DNA of 64,000 bases. Origin: Mycolicibacterium sp. CH28. Lineage in GTDB: Bacteria; Actinomycetota; Actinomycetes; Mycobacteriales; Mycobacteriaceae. Positions 16,557 to 25,437 of the stretch are shown here, in pieces. The first letter of the stretch is position 1, and each line of letters begins with the position of its first letter. The position numbers and the translations under genes are program-made. The notes beneath the pieces are model-generated. The model had not been told where the DNA came from and searched no databases. It was given only the letters and a program-made list of their open reading frames with translations. The stretch is taken from assembly GCF_004745805.1 (NCBI RefSeq), contig NZ_SRLQ01000005.1, positions 329,644-393,643 on the forward strand, given 5' to 3'.

Positions 16557-18089
16557 GTGACAGCGGTAGAAACCGACCACAAATCAGACATCGAAGTGCG
16601 TTCCCCGGCAGATGGCCGGGTGATTGGCTTCGTGCCGGACATGAACACCGAAGAGGTCTTCACGATCGCTCAACGGCTACGCGCGGCACAACCAGCCTGG
16701 GAGGCCATCGGTTTCGCCGGGCGGCGGATGTGGCTGGAGCGCTTCCGCGATTGGATCCTTGACAACGAATCTCGGCTGCTCCGTCAGGTCCAGGATGAAA
16801 CCGGCAAGTCGTGGGGGGATCTGCCGATCGGCGAGATAGTCGCTTCGGTCGACGTCCTCAACTACCGGGCGCGCAATGCCGAGAAGTTCCTGGCGCCGGA
16901 AAAGGCAGCACAGCCCGCTGATGCTGACCAAGCGGATGCAGGTCACCTATCAACCGCACCAGCTGGTCGGCTCGATTACGCCGTGGAACGCACAGTTGGC
17001 GATGCAGATGCTCGATATCCCTGCCGCGTTGATGGCCGGGTGCGCAGTGCTCACCAAAGCCTCCGAGGTCACCCCGCTGGGCTGGAACCTGGCGATCCAA
17101 GGCTGGAAGGCCATGGGCGCTCCCGATGTCCTCGACGCCGTCACCGGACGCGGCGAGGCCGGAGCCGCCGTCGTCGAAGCCGTGGACATGGTCCAGTTCA
17201 CCGGATCGGTAGGAACCGGGCGACGGATCGGAATACGCGCGGCGGAACGAATGATCCCCTGCTCCCTGGAGTTGGGCGGCAAAGACGCGATGATCGTGCT
17301 CGCCGACGCCGACCTGGACCGGGCGGCCCGTGCCGCGGTATGGGGTGGCTTCGACAACGCTGGGCAGATCTGTGTCTCGGTCGAACGGGTCTACGTTGAA
17401 GCACCGGTATATGACGAATTCGTCGCCAAAGTCATCGAACACACCAACGCCCTTCGGTTAGGTACCGATTCACCAGGCAGCTTCGAGACCGATATCGGTG
17501 CGATCGCCACACCCGAGCAACTCGCAATCATCGAGCGTCACGTGGCCGATGCCGTCACCCGCGGCGCCTCGGTGGCTGCCGGCGGGAAGGCAGTACCAGG
17601 TGCGGGGCTGTACTACGAACCGACCGTGTTGCTGAACGTGGACGAATCCATGCAGTGCATGAGCGAAGAGACCTTCGGCCCCACCCTCCCGATCGTCAAG
17701 GTCGCCGACGCAGACGAGGCGGTACGCCGGGCCAATGACTCCCAATTCGGCCTTGCGGCAAGCATCTTCACCCGCGACCATGCCAAGGGTCGACTACTCG
17801 CCACCCGCATCGACGCCGGTTCTGTCAACGTCAACAACGTCATGACCAACGTGTTCCAGCTATCGGTGCCTTCGGCGGTCGCCGCGAATCGGGGATGGGC
17901 GCTCGACACGGAGCTGCCGACGGCATTCGCAAGTACTGTTGGCGCAAATCCATCATCGAGGAGCGGATCAACCTGCCCGCCGAGATCTACTGGTATCCAA
18001 CGAAAGCGCGCAACGTCAAGCTGATGAACCGCGCGGCACGGCTGCTGGCCGCCGGCGATTGGGGACGTCGGCTGGGATTGTCCCGATGA
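16557..18089 (+). pseudogene. Aldehyde dehydrogenase with two frameshifts
   Basis: The GTG at 16557 follows a strong AAGGAGG. The family is clear: PWNAQLAMQMLDIPAALMAG, catalytic Glu in LELGGKDA, catalytic Cys in FDNAGQICVS, and a C-terminal RINLPAEIYWYP. The reading must change frame twice: at about 16905-16909 (one extra base after EKA, before HSPLMLTKR) and at about 17868-17871 (one base lost, VP joined to FGGRRES). Otherwise all motifs are intact over about 510 residues, and the stop overlaps the FadD start (ATGA). Either a recent pseudogene or sequencing error; the good conservation leaves that open. Confidence 0.85.
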
Positions 18090-19849
18090 GCACGCTGTGC
18101 ACTGCCTTCGCCGAGACCGCCGCCCGGGTGCCCGATCGGGTCGCCCTTCGAAGCCTGGGTGGCGATCGGGAAATAACCTGGGCCGAATACGCATCCGAGG
18201 TCGCCGCACTGGCCGCTACACTCACCCAGCTCGGTGTTCGTCCCGGCGACTCCGTCGCGCTCATGATGGCCAACCGCATCGAATTCCACTTCCTCGACAC
18301 CGCGATCATGCACCTCGGTGCGGTTCCGGTCTCGATCTACAACACGTTGCGACCACGCGATATCGCCTACATCCTGGCTAATTCCGGTGCCACCCTGGTG
18401 TTCGCCGAATCCACCTACGTGCCGGTACTGCTGGAAGTTGGCGCCACCGACTCTGCAGTCCCGCAGATCATCTGTATCGACGCACCGACCGACGGAGCCA
18501 CCCCGCTAGCCGACGTGTTGGCAGACGGTGCCGGCTTCGATCTGGCCGGGGCGGCGCGTCAGGTTCGCCCGACCGACTTGGCGACTATCAGCTACACCTC
18601 GGGCACCACAGGGGCGCCCAAAGGCATCGAGCTGAGTCATGGCGCGATCCTGCGCAGTATCGCAGCCATCGATGATGCCTTTGGTTCGATCGACGGCGCA
18701 CGAATGGTGTCTTTCTTGCCGATGGCGCACGTCGCCGAACGGATGTTCTCGCACTGGCGCGGGATCGTCGGCGGTTTCACCGTCACACCGTGTCCCCACC
18801 CTAGTGAGGTGGGCCCCTACCTGCTCGATGTCCGCCCGCACTATGTGTTCTCACCGCCCAGGCTGTTCGAGAAGCTCAGGGCGGCAATCGAAGTCCGCTT
18901 CGACGCCGAGGCAGACAACCGCCGACGGGCCCGCATTGCCGATGCCTTGGAGGCCGGGGCGGCAAAGGTCAGGTTCGAACAAGAGGATATCGAGGTTCCC
19001 GCCGAACTGCTCAACCGATTTGAGCAGTTGCGCCAGGAGGTGTTCGTGCCGGCACTGACGATGGTGGGATTGGACCAGACGCAGGTCGCACTGACCGGTT
19101 CAGCCCCAGTACCACCCGACTTGGTGCGTTTCTTCCTCACCCTCGGCCTTCCGGTATTCGAAGGCTGGGGCATGTCGGAGGTCACCGCGTTCGGCGTCTT
19201 CAACCGCCCGGACGACACCCGGGCCGGAACGGTCGGACGCCCGCTGCGCGGCGCCGAGGTGCGACTCGCCGACGATGGGGAGATCCTCTTTCGCAGCCCC
19301 TGGCTGATGTCGGGTTACCGGGGCCGGCCAGAACTGACCGCCGAGGCCATCGACGGCGAGGGTTGGCTGCACACTGGGGACATCGGGGCGTATGTCGGTG
19401 ACCGGCTGGCCATCGTCGACCGCAAGAAGGAACTGATCATCAGTTCCTTCGGCAAGAACATGTCACCGTCGAACATCGAATTCGCGGTGAAGAACGCAAG
19501 TCCGCTCATCGGGCAGGTGTGCGTAATCGGCGACGCCCGCCCCTTCGTCACCGCACTCGTCGTCGACGACGAGTCGATAGCCGCGACGCTGTCCGGTCGC
19601 CGACACGATGTTGTACCGAGTGCGGACCCAGCCGTCCTAGAGGCTGTGAAACAGGCTGTGACAGCGGCCAACGCGGAGCTATCCCGCGTGGAGCAGATCA
19701 AGCGCCATATCGTCCTCGACAGCGAGTGGTTGCCTGGCGGAGACGAGCTAAGCCCCACGATGAAGCTCAAGCGGCGCCAGATTTCCGAGAAATACCGGGC
19801 AGAGATCGAGGAGCTCAACAGCTCGGATACCGCCGCGGCCACCAGCTGA
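18086..19849 (+). CDS. Fatty-acid-CoA ligase (FadD family, AMP-forming)
   Basis: 587 residues from the ATG at 18086, which overlaps the aldehyde dehydrogenase stop. The AMP-binding motifs are complete: SYTSGTTGAPKG, FEGWGMSE, GWLHTGDIG and DRKKELIISSFGKNMSPSN. The protein resembles the long-chain/bubblegum class of acyl-CoA synthetases by its insert and length. It would activate the carboxylic acid produced by the preceding dehydrogenase into a CoA thioester for beta-oxidation. Its tight coupling to a damaged gene argues that the damage is recent. Confidence 0.92.
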   Translation: MSTLCTAFAETAARVPDRVALRSLGGDREITWAEYASEVAALAATLTQLGVRPGDSVALMMANRIEFHFLDTAIMHLGAVPVSIYNTLRPRDIAYILANSGATLVFAESTYVPVLLEVGATDSAVPQIICIDAPTDGATPLADVLADGAGFDLAGAARQVRPTDLATISYTSGTTGAPKGIELSHGAILRSIAAIDDAFGSIDGARMVSFLPMAHVAERMFSHWRGIVGGFTVTPCPHPSEVGPYLLDVRPHYVFSPPRLFEKLRAAIEVRFDAEADNRRRARIADALEAGAAKVRFEQEDIEVPAELLNRFEQLRQEVFVPALTMVGLDQTQVALTGSAPVPPDLVRFFLTLGLPVFEGWGMSEVTAFGVFNRPDDTRAGTVGRPLRGAEVRLADDGEILFRSPWLMSGYRGRPELTAEAIDGEGWLHTGDIGAYVGDRLAIVDRKKELIISSFGKNMSPSNIEFAVKNASPLIGQVCVIGDARPFVTALVVDDESIAATLSGRRHDVVPSADPAVLEAVKQAVTAANAELSRVEQIKRHIVLDSEWLPGGDELSPTMKLKRRQISEKYRAEIEELNSSDTAAATS

Positions 19850-19955
19850 GCTTCTCCAGCAAGCAGGCAATTCCGCTTCACACCGATGTCACCACTTTTT
19901 GCGCCGCAATATCCCAAAAAAACGGCACGCCAGCCGGGCGTTGATGAGAAGATGT

Positions 19956-19967
19956 AAACGATCGTTT
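19956..19967. promoter_or_regulatory. TetR-type operator candidate (copy 2)
   Basis: AAACGATCGTTT is a perfect 12-bp palindrome lying 20 bp upstream of the phosphotransferase GTG. It shares GTAAACGATCGTT with the site at 12293-12305, pointing to a common regulator, most simply the TetR protein at 10412-10975. Confidence 0.6.
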
Positions 19968-19986
19968 CGATTCTTCGGGAGGTTCG

Positions 19987-21174
19987 GTGTCGGTACTATC
20001 CAAGGCAAAGATTGGCGGCCAGATCGCCGCGATCGGCGCACATGTGCTCTGGGAGCGTGCCTGCAGACCTGTACCGAAGACGCCGGCGGATATTCCCCCA
20101 TCAACTGCGGCCATAACACCCGAATGGCTCAGTGCGGCAGTGCTTTCAGACGTACCCGGAGCGCGAGTCACATCTTTGCGCCTCGGCGAGCGCAGTGACG
20201 GCTCCACGTCACGACAGGTGCTGTTTGTCGACTACAACGATGAAGGCCGCGCCGCTGGTCTGCCCGAGCGGATGTTCTGCAAGCGCAGCCCGAGCTTCAC
20301 CTCCCGACTGATCACCGGACTGTCGGGGGCGTTGTTGAGCGAGGCCGGCTTCTACACAACGCTGCGTCCGCAGGTCGAAATGGAAAGTCCACGAGCCTAT
20401 TACGCTGCGGTAGACCCGATATCCGCGCGTTCCATCTTCCTGATGGAGGACATCGCCTACACCCGCGGCGCCCGCTTCGGGAATCCGACCACCATGTATA
20501 TCGACCGCAGGCAGGCCGAGAGCATGGTCACGACTCTTGCCGCACTGCACGGGACATTCTGGGAAAGTCCCCAACTGCCGGCCCTGCCGTGGCTGCAGAC
20601 CTCGCTGCAGTTTCAGCAGCGGGTCAACGCGACCATCGACTTCGAGAAGCGCTCGATGGTGGGGATCGAACGGTCCGAACACATCGCGCCACGGGATTTT
20701 CTGCGCCGAAGAACCGAGGTGTACCCCGCGGCAATGCGCTCGCTGGAACTCAACGTGCGCGGACCCCGAACCCTGCTGCATTCCGATGTGCATCTCGGAA
20801 ACTGGTTCGCCGTCGGCGAGTTTGGAATGGGCCTCTACGACTGGCAGTGCTTGAGCACCGGAGAGTGGGCGCTCGACGTGGTGTATGCCGTCATGTCCGC
20901 CCTGACCGTCGAAGACCGGCGCGCCTGGGAGCGCGACCTGTTGGCGCTTTACCTCGAAGAACTGGCTCGCGCTGGCGGGCAGCCCCCGAATTTCGACCAG
21001 GCCTGGCTCCGGTATCGCCAGCAGGTCTTTCACGGGTTGATCTTCTGGCTCTACACAATCGGCTCGGGCCGGATGCAGCCCAGGATGCAGACCCAGCAGG
21101 TGTCCGAGGTCAATGTCGCGCGGATGACTCAGGCCGCCGTCGACCTCGAGTCGTTGGACAGTTTGTCGTATTAG
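19987..21174 (+). CDS. Aminoglycoside-phosphotransferase-like (APH/ChoK fold) protein
   Basis: 395 residues; the GTG at 19987 has GGGAGG upstream. The kinase catalytic loop reads LLHSDVHLGNWF and the metal-binding Asp follows in GLYDWQ, so catalytic residues are present. Members of this family in lipid-catabolic clusters of actinobacteria are usually of unknown substrate, possibly phosphorylating a small alcohol; antibiotic resistance should not be assumed. A palindrome shared with the acyl-CoA dehydrogenase operon precedes it. The truncated membrane-protein gene follows after 89 bp. Confidence 0.82.
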   Translation: MSVLSKAKIGGQIAAIGAHVLWERACRPVPKTPADIPPSTAAITPEWLSAAVLSDVPGARVTSLRLGERSDGSTSRQVLFVDYNDEGRAAGLPERMFCKRSPSFTSRLITGLSGALLSEAGFYTTLRPQVEMESPRAYYAAVDPISARSIFLMEDIAYTRGARFGNPTTMYIDRRQAESMVTTLAALHGTFWESPQLPALPWLQTSLQFQQRVNATIDFEKRSMVGIERSEHIAPRDFLRRRTEVYPAAMRSLELNVRGPRTLLHSDVHLGNWFAVGEFGMGLYDWQCLSTGEWALDVVYAVMSALTVEDRRAWERDLLALYLEELARAGGQPPNFDQAWLRYRQQVFHGLIFWLYTIGSGRMQPRMQTQQVSEVNVARMTQAAVDLESLDSLSY

Positions 21175-21263
21175 CAGAGGCCGGCGGCATTCAATCCCAT
21201 GCCGCTCCCGTCCGTAGATCGATGTGGGGAACGCAAGTTCCAAGCCTCAAGGAGGAGTCACCA

Positions 21264-21725
21264 ATGCCAGATACTGTGCGGCGCAGCCTGTTCTCGGAGC
21301 GCAGCCAACGGGCAATCATGTGGTGGGGTATCGGGCTGGCCATCATCTACACGCTGGCGCTGATCTTCCTGCTGCAGCAGGTGCCAACCAAGAATCCGCA
21401 GTGGAGCGCCCAACAGGTCGCCGACTGGTATCAGGCAAATCAAACCAAGATCAAGTGGGGCGCGGTGATCGGCGGGTGGACCGGCGCGTTCATGATGCCG
21501 ATCCTGGCGGTTGTGTCGGTGCAGATGGCTCGGGTGGAGACTGGCGGCTGGAAGATCTGGAGCGCGCTGTCACTGGTCAGCGGGGCCCTCATGTCGCTGT
21601 TCCTGATGCTGCCGCCGCTGTTCTGGGGCGTGGCCGCCTACACCGCTCCCCGAAAGACATCTCACGGAGTTAAGAGTCAAGCCGCGAGTTGGAGAGGAGG
21701 TGGGAACGCAACGTGTTCGTCGTAG
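21264..21725 (+). pseudogene. Membrane protein gene truncated by IS110-family insertion
   Basis: The ATG at 21264 follows GGAGGAG. About 130 residues of native protein remain, with three hydrophobic helices (IMWWGIGLAIIYTLALIFLL, VIGGWTGAFMMPILAVVSV, LVSGALMSLFLMLPPLFWGV). Homology ends near AAYTAPRKT (about 21660). The frame then runs through IS DNA to a stop at 21725. I did not find the missing 3' half beyond the element. Mycobacterial relatives in catabolic clusters are longer, as I recall; function unknown. Confidence 0.7.
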
Positions 21726-22936
21726 TGCTGGCTGGTGTGGAGGCAGTGATGGAGTTGACCGAGGAACTTGTTGAACAGGTGTCGTTGGGCTTGGTGGTTC
21801 CAGTCTCCAGCTGCGCGGCGGGTGTCGAAATGGCGGCGGGCTCCGGGCGAGGCGCGCAGCGATGCCAGGGCCCAGATCGGGCCCACAGCGGCGAGTCTGC
21901 GGTTCTTGATGTGGCGGTGCAGGACAACGGTTTTCTTTCCGCTGGCGCGAGTGATGGGCGCCGACCCGGCGAACGCTTTGAGTCCGCGGGCTTGGGTGAA
22001 CCGGGAGCGGTCGTCACCGATTTCGGCGAGCACCCGGGCACCGGTGAGCATGCCCAGTCCGGGGAAGCTGGTAATGATGTCGGCGTCCGGGTGCCGCTCA
22101 AAATGGGCGATCGCCGCCTCAGCGAGCGCGTCGGCGGCGGTGCAGGCCGCTTCGAATTGCCCCAGCAGCGCGGACAGGTGAATGCCCATCGCGTTCTCCA
22201 CCGCCGCAGGCTGGCGCAGGTAGGTGTCGCTGAAAACCTCTCGCAGTCGAGCGATGTCGCGGTCGAGGTAGCGTTTGCGGCCGGCTTTGGTGAGCAGTCG
22301 ACGCAGTCGCGCCGGAGTGAGCTTGGCTGCTTGCGCCGGTGTCGGTGCGGCGGCCAGGATGGCGCGGGCGTCGGGGCGGGTCAACCCGCCGTCGAGGTCG
22401 GCAAAGGCCACGATCGCTGCGGGGTAGAACTCTTTGAGCAGGTCACGGACTTGGTTGCCGACCTGCTGGCGTGCCCAGACGGCGTCCTGCTGGGCCCGGG
22501 CCAGCACTCGGATTGCCTGGGCTGCTTCGGTGTCGGCGGGCAGTGGCCGGTGCGCGTCGGGGTCGGTGCGCACGATGTTGGCCAGCAGCACCGCGTCGGT
22601 GGCATCGGATTTGGCTCCCGACACCGAGTACCGCGTTCGGTAACGCGAGGCGGCCAGCGGGTTGATCGGATAGATCACCCGGCCAGTTTCCCGCAACGCA
22701 GCCATCCACAGACCGTGGTCGATTTCGATGCCGACCGGGATCGGATCGGCGGCACTGTCGCCGGCTTCGGCCAGCAGTGTCAACAACGCGGAGAAACCGG
22801 GCGCGTCGTTGCTGACTCGTCCGCGGGCCACTACATGTCCGTCGCTGTCGATGATGGCGACGTCGTGATGGTCTGTGGCCCAATCAATTCCGCAATACAG
22901 TCCCAAGGTGTCATCACTCCTTCGTTCGATGGTCAT
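21677..22936 (-). CDS. IS110-family DEDD transposase
   Basis: 419 residues with the N-terminal RuvC-like DEDD domain (GIDWATDHHDVAIID with Asp18; PVGIEIDHG; KSDATDAVLLA) and the C-terminal Transposase_20 domain (SFPGLGMLTGARVLAEIGD, then FAGSAPITRASGKK with the conserved Ser). It appears intact. Enzymes of this family recombine DNA guided by a structured RNA from the element's own non-coding end. In the IS110 subgroup that RNA lies upstream of the gene, here at 22937-23200. Confidence 0.93.
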   Translation of the reverse strand: MTIERRSDDTLGLYCGIDWATDHHDVAIIDSDGHVVARGRVSNDAPGFSALLTLLAEAGDSAADPIPVGIEIDHGLWMAALRETGRVIYPINPLAASRYRTRYSVSGAKSDATDAVLLANIVRTDPDAHRPLPADTEAAQAIRVLARAQQDAVWARQQVGNQVRDLLKEFYPAAIVAFADLDGGLTRPDARAILAAAPTPAQAAKLTPARLRRLLTKAGRKRYLDRDIARLREVFSDTYLRQPAAVENAMGIHLSALLGQFEAACTAADALAEAAIAHFERHPDADIITSFPGLGMLTGARVLAEIGDDRSRFTQARGLKAFAGSAPITRASGKKTVVLHRHIKNRRLAAVGPIWALASLRASPGARRHFDTRRAAGDWNHQAQRHLFNKFLGQLHHCLHTSQHYDEHVAFPPPLQLAA

Positions 22937-23200
22937 GCCGTTACCGGTGGATTCACGCGGCGCCCTAATCGCAGGACTCCAAGGTCCGTCATCTCACTAG
23001 CCGTCCGTGACTCCAGCACGCCGCAGGACTTCGTTCTGTCGAAGAGCTCAGGGCTCGGGAACAACTATCGGGAAGTCAACCCTGCGGCGGGCTCGGGCAA
23101 CGGAATCCCACCACCATCGAACAGGGGTTGCCGCCAGGCGCGCCGTTCTTTCGTAAGACGTCGTACGCCGGGACCAACCAGGCATCACCTGGCGGCAGAC
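22937..23200 (-). ncRNA. Candidate bridge-RNA region of the IS110-family element
   Basis: The 328 bp between the transposase start and the next gene carries no credible protein gene. It is where IS110-subgroup elements encode their bridge RNA. A 10-bp inverted repeat (TGCCGCCAGG at 23129-23138 and CCTGGCGGCA at 23188-23197) could close a large stem-loop. The target- and donor-binding loops cannot be assigned by eye. The call rests on family knowledge plus position. Confidence 0.4.
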
Positions 23201-23264
23201 CCTTCAAGAAACGGGACCGGCCACCGGCCGGAACCCATCCCTACAAACGATTAGGAACATCCGC

Positions 23265-24293
23265 ATGAAGGGCACTATTCTCGTCGCGACAGCCGGGCAG
23301 GGTGTGTTACGCAGCAGCGACGACGGCGGCACCTGGAGCCGCATTCCCCTCGAGCAGGGCCTGGAGTTCGATTCAGTGGTGCGGGCCCTTGCCGTGCACC
23401 CCGATCAGCCGCACGTCGTCTATGCCGGTGCCGATGTCGGCCTCGGTCGCAGCGAGGACGCTGGAACTCGCTGGAGCCGAGTCGATTCGCCATTCAATGA
23501 CCAGCAGGTCTGGTCGATCGCCATCGACCCCCTCGATCCGGATGCCATGACCGTCGGCACCGGCGCGCCATCTAGGGCCGTGTTGTACCGCACTCACGAC
23601 GCCGGCGTCACCTGGAACCGGTTGTCCCCGGAACTCCCGGAGCGATGCGCGGGAGTGAGCAAGCCGCGCATCCTGACGATCGCCTACGACCACGTCGACG
23701 GCAAGTCGGTCTGGTTCGGCGTCGAAGAGGGTGGGCTGTGGCGCAGCCGAAACCGCGGAGACGACTGGGAGCGACTCGACGGCTCGGAAGACACGCTTCC
23801 GGACGGCGTCACCAACTCCGACGTGCACTGCATCGTGGTCGTCGACGGCCCACCGAAGACCATCGTCGTGGTAGTCGTCAATGCCCTCTTCGTCAGTCAG
23901 GACGACGGGCTGACGTGGAAGCGGACCGGAACCAAGTCGACCTGGGGCATCTACTACACCCGCTTGGTGGCCCGCATTCCCGGCACCAACTCCCTGCTGC
24001 TGGGAATCGGCGACGGAACGCCCGGCACGACCACACGGATCTTCCGATCCGACGACCTCACCCAGACCTGGTCCGAGGCCACCCTGGACACCCCGGCGTC
24101 CTCGACGGTCTGGGCATTCGGCCAGCACGCCAGCGATCCGGACCTGGTGTTCGCAGGTACCAAGTACGGCAACCTGTTCCGCTCCACGGACGGTGGCCGC
24201 AGCTTCGTCAAGGAATGGCGGGACTTCCCCGAGATCACCGACGTGGCCTGGACCCCAGCTGTTGCCGCCGATCCACCCACCGCCCAGCACTAA
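23265..24293 (+). CDS. BNR/Asp-box beta-propeller protein (sialidase-like repeats)
   Basis: 342 residues with repeated Asp-box motifs S-x-D-x-G-x-T/S-W (RSSDDGGTWSR, THDAGVTWNR, RNRGDDWER, SQDDGLTWKR, RSTDGGRSF), indicating a six- or seven-bladed propeller. No signal peptide is evident, so it is probably cytoplasmic. Catalytic residues of true sialidases are not recognisable. It heads a closely spaced four-gene set (VOC protein after 22 bp, AA_synth protein, hydrolase), suggesting a shared catabolic role. Confidence 0.8.
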   Translation: MKGTILVATAGQGVLRSSDDGGTWSRIPLEQGLEFDSVVRALAVHPDQPHVVYAGADVGLGRSEDAGTRWSRVDSPFNDQQVWSIAIDPLDPDAMTVGTGAPSRAVLYRTHDAGVTWNRLSPELPERCAGVSKPRILTIAYDHVDGKSVWFGVEEGGLWRSRNRGDDWERLDGSEDTLPDGVTNSDVHCIVVVDGPPKTIVVVVVNALFVSQDDGLTWKRTGTKSTWGIYYTRLVARIPGTNSLLLGIGDGTPGTTTRIFRSDDLTQTWSEATLDTPASSTVWAFGQHASDPDLVFAGTKYGNLFRSTDGGRSFVKEWRDFPEITDVAWTPAVAADPPTAQH

Positions 24294-24315
24294 ACCCAAC
24301 CGAAGTGGAGCCATC

Positions 24316-24798
24316 ATGACCGAGACCGATCCACCGACCACCGTCACACCCGTCGTCGTGCGCACCCACCTGTCGCTGCTCGTCCGCGACCCCGAAGCCT
24401 CGGCGCAGTGGTTCGCCGACGTGCTGGGCATGAAGATCACCGCCCGAGGGCCGCAATGGGTGTTCCTGTCATTCGGGCGCAAGCACCACGACCTCGCCCT
24501 GATCCGCGCCGAGGAGGGCGCTCAGCGGGGCGGGCTCGGACTCCAACACTACGGCCTCGAGATCGCGGGGGACGTCGACGAGTTGCGTCGGCTCTACGCG
24601 ATGCTGCTGTCCAAAGGGGTCGAAGTGGTCAAGACCACCGACCACCGGGTCGGAATCGGGTTGTACTTCGAGGATCCCGACGGCAACCGCTTCGAGTTCT
24701 TCTCCGAGACCGTCACCGACGACGCCGAGGGACGGCGTGTGCTGGGCGAACACAATGCCCCCAGCACGCCCATCGAACTCACACCGCTCTACACCTAA
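24316..24798 (+). CDS. VOC superfamily protein (glyoxalase/extradiol dioxygenase fold)
   Basis: 160 residues. Two beta-alpha-beta-beta-beta modules are visible; potential metal ligands are His in VRTHLSLLVRDPEASAQWF, His in GLQHYGLEI and Glu in DPDGNRFEFFSE. The ATG at 24316 follows GTGGAG. Members may be lyases, isomerases or dioxygenases. The catabolic surroundings favour action on a ring-cleavage or alpha-hydroxy compound, but the substrate is not predictable. Confidence 0.82.
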   Translation: MTETDPPTTVTPVVVRTHLSLLVRDPEASAQWFADVLGMKITARGPQWVFLSFGRKHHDLALIRAEEGAQRGGLGLQHYGLEIAGDVDELRRLYAMLLSKGVEVVKTTDHRVGIGLYFEDPDGNRFEFFSETVTDDAEGRRVLGEHNAPSTPIELTPLYT

Positions 24799-24830
24799 CC
24801 CCAACTCCGTCCGAAGGATCGACCAACACC

Positions 24831-25433
24831 ATGCCCACCCCTAATTTCGGCGCCTACCACATCCGCAAGTGGTTCACGCACGTCGAGGATGCCCTCGCCA
24901 ACGAGACGGGTCAGCTTCACGACGGACTCTCCTTGCGCAAGTTCGTCGTCTCCGCAGCCATCCACAACCCCTATGCCCATCGCTTCAGCGTCGACCTCGG
25001 TGATGTGGTCGACAGATCGGACGAGCTGGGCCGCGAGTTCGGCCGCCGCGCCGCGGAGATCGCCGGTGACGTCGCGGTCCAGAGCTACGGAAAGGCGGCC
25101 ATCGTCGGGATCGGCGGCGAGTACGAACACGGGAATGCCTTCCTGACACAGACTTTCGCCGATCCCGTCCGCAAAGCTATCGGTGGTGGCAAGTCGTGGG
25201 TGCCGTCGACGGGTAAAGTCGCCGGACCGGGCGCGACGATCGACATTCCGCTGGCGCACAAGGACGCGCTGTACGTGCGCTCCCACTACGACACGGTGTC
25301 GGTCAGCTACGGCGACGCGCCGCGCGCCGACGAGGTGGTCATCGCGTTCGCATTCGCGTCACGGGGACGATTGCATGCCCGACTCGGCGGACTCGACGCC
25401 GCCGACGTCCGCGGCGACGACGGTCTGCACTGA
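24831..25433 (+). CDS. AA_synth (DUF1185) family protein
   Basis: 200 residues beginning ...FGAYHIRKWFTHVEDALANE, with conserved AAIHNPYAHRF, AIVGIGGEYEHGNAF and GATIDIPLAHKDALYVRSHY. These are typical of the 'amino acid synthesis' family, whose biochemical role is not established despite the name; it often occurs in aromatic or amide catabolic operons with alpha/beta hydrolases. It starts 32 bp after the VOC gene and ends 4 bp before the hydrolase start, so all are probably one transcript. Confidence 0.8.
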   Translation: MPTPNFGAYHIRKWFTHVEDALANETGQLHDGLSLRKFVVSAAIHNPYAHRFSVDLGDVVDRSDELGREFGRRAAEIAGDVAVQSYGKAAIVGIGGEYEHGNAFLTQTFADPVRKAIGGGKSWVPSTGKVAGPGATIDIPLAHKDALYVRSHYDTVSVSYGDAPRADEVVIAFAFASRGRLHARLGGLDAADVRGDDGLH

Positions 25434-25437
25434 AGTC

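Larger units (their letters stand above)
21665..23200 (-). mobile_element. IS110-family insertion sequence (ends approximate)
   Basis: Defined by a full-length IS110-family transposase on the minus strand plus the non-coding DNA on its 5' side. The left limit is set by where the membrane-protein reading frame stops making sense (21655-21676). The right limit lies somewhere in 23140-23230. IS110 elements lack conventional terminal inverted repeats and make little or no target duplication, so exact ends need an uninterrupted relative. Confidence 0.75.

Noticed and set aside
19987..21174. Antibiotic-resistance phosphotransferase
   Set aside because: The kinase loop is present, but the lipid-catabolic context and shared operator argue for a metabolic member of the fold; resistance cannot be inferred.
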